Source: Bacteroidales bacterium
GTDB lineage: Bacteria > Bacteroidota > Bacteroidia > Bacteroidales > UBA7960
Direction of reading: 5' to 3'
DNA: 12,100 nt
Assembly (NCBI GenBank): GCA_007122505.1
Contig: SKTQ01000176.1
Span: 1-12,100 of the forward strand
Part shown: piece after piece, positions 6,697 to 12,100 of the stretch
Layout of the letters: every line of letters starts with the position of its first letter
Numbering within the stretch: position 1 is the stretch's first letter
Notes under the pieces: generated by a model
What the model saw: the letters and a program-made list of their open reading frames with translations, nothing else
Databases searched by the model: none
Told to the model about the DNA's origin: nothing
Position numbers and translations under genes: made by a program

Positions 6697-7737
6697 TTAT
6701 CCTTTTCTGTTTTGTTTTTTGGTAGAAAGCAAGCCACAGGCGGCATCAATATCCTGCCCGCGTGAACGGCGGATGGTGGTGGTGAGGCCTTTGCTTTCCA
6801 ATGCTTCTTTGAAAGCTGTCAATGCCTGATCATTTGGAGTTTCCAGGGGACTGCCGGGAATGGGATGGAACCTGATCAGGTTGATCCGGCAGCGAATACC
6901 CTGAAGCCGGCGTGCCAGTGCCTTCACGTGCTGCATGTTATGATTCAGGTCTTTAAAAACAATGTATTCAAACGATACACGCCGTTGCCTGTCAAGAGGC
7001 GACTGGCGCAATACTTCCAGGATGCTTTCTAACGGTGAGGTATGCTGAGCGGGCACCAGCCGTTTTCTTTCCTCATCAAAAGGAGAATGTAAACTTACCG
7101 CCAGATGACAGTTGCTTTTTTCCAGGAAAGTTTCCATAGCCGGCAATAGTCCGATGGTAGAAACGGTGATCCGCCTGGGGCTCATGGCAAAACCATAATC
7201 CGCGGTGATGATCTCCAGGCTATCGAGCACCGGCTGCAGGTTGTCAAGCGGTTCACCCATGCCCATGTACACGATATTTGTAAGCAAATGATGCTCCGGG
7301 ATACTGCTGATCTGGTTCAGGATCTCTCCCGCGCTTAACTGACCTTTCAAACCCTGTCGCGCGGTCATGCAAAACCTGCAACCCATGCGGCAGCCCGCCT
7401 GGGAGGAAACACACAACGTATGCCTGTCGCTTTCGGGAATGTAAACAGTTTCAATAAATTGACCTTCGCCTGCCCGGAAAAGGTATTTTTTGGTACCGTC
7501 AACCGACTCCTTCACCTCTGAAGGCATGGTGAAACCCGGCTCTGCGATCTGCATCAACTCAGCTCTGACGGTTTTTGACAGGTTGGTCATCTCATCGATG
7601 GTTTGAACCCTGTTTTTGTAAAGCCAGTTGGCGATTTGCTTTGCCGTATAAAGCGGCCAGCCCTGTTTTTCAACGAAGGTTTTCAGCTGTTCCAGGGTTT
7701 TTCCCAACAGTTTTTCTTTTTCCGGTGTTTTATTCAT
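6697..7737 (-). CDS. rlmN: 23S rRNA (adenine(2503)-C(2))-methyltransferase RlmN
   Basis: This is a radical SAM enzyme that methylates C2 of A2503 in 23S rRNA, and in some bacteria A37 of certain tRNAs, helping peptidyl-transferase fidelity. The 346-residue length is normal. The radical SAM cluster motif CRMGCRFC places Cys116, Cys120 and Cys123 as [4Fe-4S] ligands. Cys109 in TLCVSSQAGC and Cys334 in DIDAACGLL match the conserved cysteine pair of RlmN that resolves and carries the methyl group. Also visible are the N-terminal accessory domain (about 10-90), the SAM-binding GMGEPLDN (159-166), RRITVSTIGLLP (188-199), HLAVSLHSP (211-219) and the HPIPGSP loop (291-297). Presence of the Cys334-type motif and the general pattern favour RlmN; the paralog Cfr is less likely in this housekeeping setting. 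The gene leads a probable operon with the GH3 gene. Confidence 0.96.
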   Translation of the reverse strand: MNKTPEKEKLLGKTLEQLKTFVEKQGWPLYTAKQIANWLYKNRVQTIDEMTNLSKTVRAELMQIAEPGFTMPSEVKESVDGTKKYLFRAGEGQFIETVYIPESDRHTLCVSSQAGCRMGCRFCMTARQGLKGQLSAGEILNQISSIPEHHLLTNIVYMGMGEPLDNLQPVLDSLEIITADYGFAMSPRRITVSTIGLLPAMETFLEKSNCHLAVSLHSPFDEERKRLVPAQHTSPLESILEVLRQSPLDRQRRVSFEYIVFKDLNHNMQHVKALARRLQGIRCRINLIRFHPIPGSPLETPNDQALTAFKEALESKGLTTTIRRSRGQDIDAACGLLSTKKQNRKG

Positions 7738-7793
7738 TTGAAAGGCTTTTGGGCAGATTTGGCCGGGTGATATTTAGGGTTTTACAGGAAAGG

Positions 7794-7801
7794 CAAAGGT
7801 A
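7794..7801 (-). promoter_or_regulatory. -7 promoter element for rlmN
   Basis: The minus strand reads TACCTTTG, an exact match to TAnnTTTG, 56 bp upstream of the rlmN start. No good -33 TTTG is found at the usual spacing, so the site rests on the -7 box and its position. Confidence 0.42.
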
Positions 7802-7868
7802 AGCGAAATATTCAAGTGATGCCGTTTGCCAGATCAATACCGTTAACAATAATGTAACTTCTTTTTTT

Positions 7869-7876
7869 TACTTTTG
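7869..7876 (+). promoter_or_regulatory. -7 promoter element for the beta-barrel gene
   Basis: TACTTTTG matches TAnnTTTG exactly. The expected -33 position holds only a partial GTTAAC-like match. If used, the transcript would have a leader of about 165 bases before the ATG at 8049, long enough to hold the inverted repeat at 7921-7981. Confidence 0.4.
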
Positions 7877-7920
7877 TTTTAGAAGATACACATTGCCGTA
7901 AGTGCTTATTCTGCGTAAAC

Positions 7921-7981
7921 GGCAGGCGGTTTTGCATGTAATGTCTGCTGTTTGGGGACAAAAGATAATGTTATGCCTGCC
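7921..7981 (+). repeat. Inverted repeat in the beta-barrel leader
   Basis: GGCAGGC (7921-7927) pairs perfectly with GCCTGCC (7975-7981), enclosing 47 bases. In RNA this could close a stem-loop in the long predicted leader. I see no match to a known riboswitch, and a 7-bp pair at this distance may be chance. Confidence 0.3.
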
Positions 7982-8048
7982 TTGAAGTAAGGGTTCTTAG
8001 CCGCAGGAAATTTAAGTATTAAGACCGGTTTTTTAATAAATAGGAGTT

Positions 8049-8942
8049 ATGAAAAAAAAACTATGTATCCTGTTGTTATTCTTTTTTTGGGGATGGTCAA
8101 TCCCTGTGTCCGGTGCTCCTGACGAGGCCGGTGATGAATTTGCCGGATTGCAGGGTTTTTATAGTCGCGATGGTGGTCATCTTCGGGCATCCTATCTTTC
8201 CGAATTGCCTGATAAAATGGTGTTTCTCAAAATAGGACAGGGCTTTTCATTTGGCCGGTTGCTGGATCAGCATATGTCCAACCTGCACTATACCGGTCCG
8301 GGTGGTGTGTTGTCATTCAGCCGTTATGTGGAGAGCCGCCGGGGCATTACGGAAATAGTGTTTGCCAGGGGAGGTATGCATTACGCCCGGCCTGCTCACG
8401 AGAATACCCTTGTTTATAATCCGTTCTTTGGGATGAGCTATCAGCATTTGCGACGGCTGCAGGGGAGGAGTGTTTTCACTGTTTATGCTGGAGGACGGGC
8501 TGATGTACTGGCCAATATCAGAATGGCTCCAAGGCTTGGCAATTCCTATCTTTTTGCCGATTTCATTACAGAAATTCAGCCTATGGGACAGGTAAGCTAT
8601 CAGCCGCATTTTTTTAACCGCGACTGGCATTTTGATTTCTCTCTTTCATTTGCCCTTTTGGGATATGGGGTTCGTATGCCGGAATATGCTACCAGTTTCA
8701 TGATTTCACCTGACGGGGGCTCTGCCTTCGCGGATTTGGAATCCGGCATATTGCATCCGGCAAATTTTGCGCATCTGACAAGCGGCATCTATATCAAAGA
8801 ATCATTTGGCGGTCAGTATAACCCCAACTGGTTCAGGATCGGTTATTTCTGGGATTATTACCGGATCAGCGGAAATCACGACCGTAAATTTTTCAATGCC
8901 AACCACCAGGTGGTGCTGGAGTTGTATTTTATGGTGAACTGA
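8049..8942 (+). CDS. Predicted outer-membrane beta-barrel protein of unknown function
   Basis: This 297-residue exported protein is not one I recognise as a named family. Residues 1 to about 23 form a signal peptide (MKKK start, hydrophobic core with FFFWGW, probable cleavage after VSGA). The rest is rich in alternating aromatic and polar residues with Gly/Tyr turns, as in amphipathic beta strands: examples are MVFLKIGQGFSFGRL, RSVFTVYAGGRADVLANI and the final VVLELYFMVN, which resembles a closing barrel strand. Motifs such as PFFGMSYQHLRRLQG recall Bacteroidota barrel proteins with little annotation. No lipobox, enzyme motif or plug domain is visible. It is the first of three plus-strand genes for exported proteins, but the gap to the next (125 bp, with a hairpin and short repeats) suggests separate transcription. 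Barrel topology is inferred from composition and pattern; function is unknown. Confidence 0.72.
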   Translation: MKKKLCILLLFFFWGWSIPVSGAPDEAGDEFAGLQGFYSRDGGHLRASYLSELPDKMVFLKIGQGFSFGRLLDQHMSNLHYTGPGGVLSFSRYVESRRGITEIVFARGGMHYARPAHENTLVYNPFFGMSYQHLRRLQGRSVFTVYAGGRADVLANIRMAPRLGNSYLFADFITEIQPMGQVSYQPHFFNRDWHFDFSLSFALLGYGVRMPEYATSFMISPDGGSAFADLESGILHPANFAHLTSGIYIKESFGGQYNPNWFRIGYFWDYYRISGNHDRKFFNANHQVVLELYFMVN

Positions 8943-8953
8943 GCTGGGAGTAG

Positions 8954-8973
8954 GGACAGGGCTTGACCTGTCC
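8954..8973 (+). terminator. Hairpin after the beta-barrel gene (possible terminator)
   Basis: GGACAGG (8954-8960) and CCTGTCC (8967-8973) form a perfect 7-bp stem with a 6-base loop, 12 bp past the stop codon. It is followed by an A/T-rich stretch but no uninterrupted T-run, so it is an imperfect intrinsic terminator. It could instead be a dispersed intergenic palindrome. Confidence 0.45.
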
Positions 8974-9004
8974 ATGATAAAATTTGATTTTGTACGAAAA
9001 TCGA

Positions 9005-9028
9005 GACCTTTAGACCTTTAGACCTTTT
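9005..9028 (+). repeat. Three tandem 8-bp repeats GACCTTTA
   Basis: Two perfect copies of GACCTTTA (9005-9012 and 9013-9020) are followed by a third with one change, GACCTTTT (9021-9028). They sit 39 bp upstream of the S41 peptidase gene. This is a very short array: either replication-slippage DNA or a regulatory spacing element. Confidence 0.7.
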
Positions 9029-9067
9029 GACATTCAACATTTACACGTTTTTTCAAAACATATACCT

Positions 9068-10090
9068 ATGAACAAAGAAAAAAAAATAATTTGGTTTTTG
9101 GTTGGTTTGATGATTTTAATGGGTTCCTGTGAAAAAGTATTTATGGATCCGGATGCAAAGAAAGATCCGGTGAGTATATTTGAGGAGGTATGGACGTTTA
9201 CGGATCGCAATTATTCATTTTTTGAGGAAAAAGGGATTGACTGGGACGCTGTTTATGATGCATACAGGCCTTTGATAAGCGATGAAATGGGCTCCATTGA
9301 GCTATTTGATGTGTGTGCCGATATGTTGTATCACCTGCGCGACGGCCACGTGAATCTGCTGAGTTCTTTCGACAGGTCACGCTATTGGGAGTGGTATCTG
9401 GACAGACCTGAAAACTTTTATTATTCTGTCATAGAACGTCATTACTTCAAGGGCAATCAGAGGTATGTGGGACCGCTGCAGTTTGTTTTTCTCAGAAACA
9501 ATATCGGGTATGTCTATTACGGCAGTTTTGCCAATCCTGTGAGCGAGGGAAATTTGAATCTGATCCTTAACAGTCTGGGCAATTCTCCCGGTTTGATCAT
9601 TGATGTGCGTCACAATGGTGGGGGGAGTCCCACCAATGCCAGGGATATTGCTTCTCGCTTTACGGAGGAACAGGTGTTTATTGGAACCAATTATATCAAA
9701 AACGGTCCCGGACATGAGGATTTTCGTTCAGAAAGGGTATATCTTGAGCCACATGACGGCATTCGTTATGACGGTCCGGTTGTTTTGCTTACCAACCGCA
9801 AAAGCTACAGTGCCACCACGTATTTCGCCCAATACATGCGTAACCTGGCGAATGTAACCCTGGTTGGGGATACTACCGGCGGGGGCGGGGGGCTTCCTGC
9901 TTTTCGTGATCTGCCAAACGGCTGGTTGTTGCGGGTTTCAAGTACACGTTTTCTGAATCCTGAAGGGGAAAGCATAGAGCCGGGCGTACCTCCTCATATT
10001 GTTGCTGAGATACCCCCGCCGGGAAATGAGAATGACCTCACAAGGGATGAAATCCTCGAGACGGCCATTGAGCTTATACTTGGGAAATAA
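9068..10090 (+). CDS. S41-family (tricorn/IRBP-like) serine peptidase lipoprotein
   Basis: This is a 340-residue lipoprotein: the signal ends in MGSC with Cys21 the acylation site. Residues about 33-115 form the helical N-terminal part ending in LRDGHVNLLS, where His94 fits the catalytic histidine of tricorn-like S41 enzymes. The TSPc peptidase core follows: NNIGYVYYGSF (144-154), LIIDVRHNGGGSPTNA (176-191), VVLLTNRKSYSATTYFAQ (238-255) with candidate nucleophile Ser248, VGDTTGGGGG (266-275), and SIEPGVPPHI (302-311) with Glu304. The C-terminal processing protease branch uses a Ser-Lys dyad with the lysine in an FGKG-type loop; here that loop is a glycine run, so a Ser-His-Glu arrangement is more likely. 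No PDZ domain is visible. It should degrade peptides or proteins in the periplasm or at the outer membrane. Substrates are unknown. It is likely transcribed separately from both neighbours, given the gaps of 125 and 254 bp. Confidence 0.9.
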   Translation: MNKEKKIIWFLVGLMILMGSCEKVFMDPDAKKDPVSIFEEVWTFTDRNYSFFEEKGIDWDAVYDAYRPLISDEMGSIELFDVCADMLYHLRDGHVNLLSSFDRSRYWEWYLDRPENFYYSVIERHYFKGNQRYVGPLQFVFLRNNIGYVYYGSFANPVSEGNLNLILNSLGNSPGLIIDVRHNGGGSPTNARDIASRFTEEQVFIGTNYIKNGPGHEDFRSERVYLEPHDGIRYDGPVVLLTNRKSYSATTYFAQYMRNLANVTLVGDTTGGGGGLPAFRDLPNGWLLRVSSTRFLNPEGESIEPGVPPHIVAEIPPPGNENDLTRDEILETAIELILGK

Positions 10091-10344
10091 TTGCGGATAG
10101 GTCAGGAAAAATACTGTTTTCATTTTGAGCAGTTTGATCGAGTTGTGAAAGTGAACAAGCGGAGATATCAATATTTGTAATTTCCACATAGTTATTCTGA
10201 AATAAGTTGCTAATTTTTTTGTACCTTTCAGGGGAAGGTTTTTCTGTGCCGATTAAAAGACATGAGCTTCCATGGTTAATAAAGCAATACCATTGTATGA
10301 TCATAATCAACATCCTGTTTGTCAGTAACTAAAAAGAACATATC
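10091..10344. other. Intergenic region before the beta-propeller gene
   Basis: No gene is visible in these 254 bp. The only regulatory candidate is a -7-like box at 10222-10229. No convincing terminator follows the S41 gene. Confidence 0.5.
10222..10229 (+). promoter_or_regulatory. Possible -7 element for the beta-propeller gene
   Basis: TACCTTTC differs from TAnnTTTG only in the last base and follows a T-run. No -33 TTTG is found at the proper spacing. It would give a leader of about 110 bases. Confidence 0.3.
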
Positions 10345-12100
10345 ATGAACCAACGTATTTCACTTTTTGTATTGTTTTTTGCCTTTTTGCATCCGTTGTA
10401 TTCCGGCAGCCTGCCCGGTTCAATGGAAAGGATAGAAACCACTCTTAACCAAAGAACATCTTTTATTTCCAACCAGGGCCAGTGGGATGAAGAGGTAAGG
10501 TATTTTACTCAAAACGGAAACATGAACGCATGGTTTACCGGTCGCGGTGTTGTTTTTGATTTTTTCCGGATGACCGCCGATAACGGACAAAGGTCGCTTC
10601 GAATTCCCGGTGAAAAACCCGGTGAGCGGGAAACTGTTCGTCGCATGGGCCATGTGCTGATGATGACCTTTGTTACATCTTCAGAATCGCAGCCGGTATT
10701 TCGCACCCAGCAGCCGCAAACCACCCGGTATAACTATTTTCTGGGAAGCGATCCCACCAATTGGGCACAAAATGTTCCTTTGTTTGATGAAATCATTCTG
10801 GAAGGTGTTTTTGGTAAGGATGCCGGCATAGATGTCCGTTACTATTATGAGCCCGAAGGCCTCAGGTATGACTTCATTGTGCATCCGGGGGCACGGGCGG
10901 ATGATATTGCCTTTATTATTGAAGGGGCGGATGAAGTGCTTGTAAAAGATGACGACGAACTGATCATTATGACCAGCCTGGGAGAAATTCGCCATAAAGG
11001 ATTACTGGCTTACCAGGAAATAAACGGCGAAAAAAGAGAGGTTCCGGGAAGTTTTCAACTGAATGAAAGGGGCGAAGTGGGCTTTCATGTCCATTTGGAG
11101 GATGCAACCCGCCCGCTGATTATCGATCCATTGATCTATTCCACATTTTTGGGGGGCAACATAACGGATCAGGCATATTGCCTGGCACTGGACACGCAAG
11201 GTAATGTATATGTGGCGGGCCAGACAAACTCCCCCATTTTCCCAACCACTCCCGGTGCCTATGATGAAACTTTCAACAATAAGCGTGACATCTTTGTGAG
11301 CGTGCTAAGTCCCGACTTAAGTGAGCTTCTTTACTCCAGCTTTCTCGGAGCAGAGGATGAGGAGATTGTGTTTGGGCTGGCATTGGATGAAAATGACATT
11401 GTGTATATAACCGGGCAAACTGGTTCGGAATTTTTTCCTACCACTCCCGGTGCATTTGATACCGTGCACAATGGATCGGGTGATGCCTTTGTCAGTGCCT
11501 TAAGCCCTGATCTGGGCCAGTTATTGTACTCTACATTGCTAGGCGGAACTTCTTCAGACGTTGGCTATGATATTGCCGTGCATCCTGATGGAAACATTTA
11601 TATTGTCGGTTATTCCGGTTCGATTAACTATCCGTCCACTGCCGGTGTGTTCCAGCCAAGCAACAGCGGCATCGGGTCAGTGATTGTGAGTGTTTTGAAT
11701 CCGGACCTCAGCCAATTGGTATATTCCACATTCCTTGGCGGGTCTCCCATGTGGGAAAGCGGCCGCAGCATTACTTTTGATCCCGGCGGAAATGTTTACA
11801 TCACCGGTGAAACATGGTCAAACAACTTCCCAGTTACCCCGGGGGCTTTCAATGAAACACACAACGGTGGCAGCTGGGATGGCTTTGTCAGCATTTTGAG
11901 CCATGACCTGAGCCAGCTCCTTTACTCCACTTTTATCGGTGGAAGCCATGAAGACTATGGACTTAGCATTACCCTTGACACCGAAAACAATGTTTATGTT
12001 TCAGGCATGACCAGGTCTGCTGATTTTCCGGCAACTCCCGGTGCGTACAGTACATCTTTCAGTGCCTACAGAGACGCGTTTATCTGCATCTTTAACCCTG
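10345..12100 (+). CDS. Secreted DUF7948/SBBP beta-propeller repeat protein (partial, runs off the right edge)
   Basis: At least 585 residues of a large exported protein, open to the window end. The start at 10345 gives a signal peptide (residues 1 to about 22, hydrophobic LFVLFFAFLHPLYS). Residues about 38-262 match the N-terminal domain found ahead of SBBP propellers (DUF7948): FISNQGQWDEEVRYF (40-54), YNYFLGSDPTNW (129-140), DVRYYYEPEGLRYDFIVHPG (163-182) and PLIIDP (257-262). From residue 263 there are five SBBP-type repeats of about 65 residues, each opening with LxYSTFLGG, followed by GNVYVAG, FPTTPGAF and DxFVSxLSPDL. Such proteins are extracellular and, in Bacteroidota, often end in a type IX secretion sorting domain, which would lie beyond the edge. 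The propeller probably mediates adhesion or binding; no catalytic motif is seen. The remaining length is unknown. Confidence 0.9.
   Translation, partial: MNQRISLFVLFFAFLHPLYSGSLPGSMERIETTLNQRTSFISNQGQWDEEVRYFTQNGNMNAWFTGRGVVFDFFRMTADNGQRSLRIPGEKPGERETVRRMGHVLMMTFVTSSESQPVFRTQQPQTTRYNYFLGSDPTNWAQNVPLFDEIILEGVFGKDAGIDVRYYYEPEGLRYDFIVHPGARADDIAFIIEGADEVLVKDDDELIIMTSLGEIRHKGLLAYQEINGEKREVPGSFQLNERGEVGFHVHLEDATRPLIIDPLIYSTFLGGNITDQAYCLALDTQGNVYVAGQTNSPIFPTTPGAYDETFNNKRDIFVSVLSPDLSELLYSSFLGAEDEEIVFGLALDENDIVYITGQTGSEFFPTTPGAFDTVHNGSGDAFVSALSPDLGQLLYSTLLGGTSSDVGYDIAVHPDGNIYIVGYSGSINYPSTAGVFQPSNSGIGSVIVSVLNPDLSQLVYSTFLGGSPMWESGRSITFDPGGNVYITGETWSNNFPVTPGAFNETHNGGSWDGFVSILSHDLSQLLYSTFIGGSHEDYGLSITLDTENNVYVSGMTRSADFPATPGAYSTSFSAYRDAFICIFNP
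11131..12100 (+). repeat. Tandem SBBP protein repeats (five units, the last cut by the edge)
   Basis: Units start at 11131, 11326, 11521, 11716 and 11917. The first three are exactly 195 bp (65 residues), the fourth 201 bp (67 residues), and the fifth is incomplete. The repeat is clear at the protein level (LxYSTFLGG to SPDLSQ), while the DNA has diverged, so the expansion is old rather than a recent slippage event. Confidence 0.88.

Larger units (their letters stand above)
7738..8048. other. Divergent intergenic region between rlmN and the beta-barrel gene
   Basis: These 311 bp contain no gene. They hold a minus-strand -7 element for rlmN (7794-7801), a plus-strand -7 element for the beta-barrel gene (7869-7876), and a long leader for the latter with an inverted repeat at 7921-7981. 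The beta-barrel start is preceded by TAGGAGTT, so the AGGAG at 8042-8046 is only 2 bases from the ATG, unusually close for efficient Shine-Dalgarno use. The next in-frame ATG is far inside the gene, so the start is kept. Confidence 0.55.

Noticed and set aside
6697..7737. Cfr antibiotic-resistance methyltransferase instead of RlmN
   Set aside because: The two are paralogs with the same cysteine motifs, but the RlmN-like length, motifs and chromosomal housekeeping setting make RlmN much more likely.
1..12100. CRISPR array, phage genes, transposase or toxin-antitoxin pair
   Set aside because: No regular repeat-spacer pattern, integrase, transposase or small overlapping gene pair of that kind is visible on either strand.

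Overview
The window looks like chromosomal DNA from a member of the Bacteroidota, probably a free-living Bacteroidales-like lineage; this is inferred from gene content. The clues are several signal-peptide or lipobox proteins, stand-alone LytTR regulators, a bacterial GH3-family protein, a DUF7948/SBBP beta-propeller protein, and promoter-like sites of the Bacteroidota type (-7 TAnnTTTG, sometimes with a -33 TTTG). No tRNA, rRNA, CRISPR array, transposase or phage gene was seen.

Layout. Positions 1-1994 hold two minus-strand lipoprotein genes: a type I pullulanase cut by the left edge (1-1157) and a CAP/SCP-domain protein (1215-1994). A divergent intergenic region with a probable promoter leads to a plus-strand secreted protein made of two tandem dCache-like sensor modules with no output domain (2301-3929). 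Its 3' end faces the 3' end of two tandem minus-strand LytTR-only regulators (4217-4537 and 4605-4970). The convergent gap between them contains a 156-bp imperfect palindrome with matching ends (3982-4137), which looks like a MITE or other repeat. The LytTR pair has a textbook Bacteroidota promoter at 4987-5018.

Further right are two minus-strand genes that probably form an operon, rlmN (6697-7737) followed by a GH3-family protein (5113-6648). A second divergent region (7738-8048) then opens a run of plus-strand envelope genes: a predicted outer-membrane beta-barrel protein (8049-8942), a tricorn-like S41 peptidase lipoprotein (9068-10090), and a large secreted protein with an N-terminal DUF7948-like domain and at least five propeller repeats of about 65 residues, cut by the right edge (10345-12100).

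How they fit together. Most products are secreted, lipid-anchored or outer-membrane proteins, so the theme is envelope function, glycan use and sensing, with one housekeeping gene (rlmN). The pullulanase should debranch alpha-glucans. The LytTR pair presumably controls transcription, but no kinase or receiver domain is visible. I see no convincing new multi-gene system. The items most worth a second look are the output-less tandem Cache protein beside the orphan LytTR pair, and the palindromic element between them.
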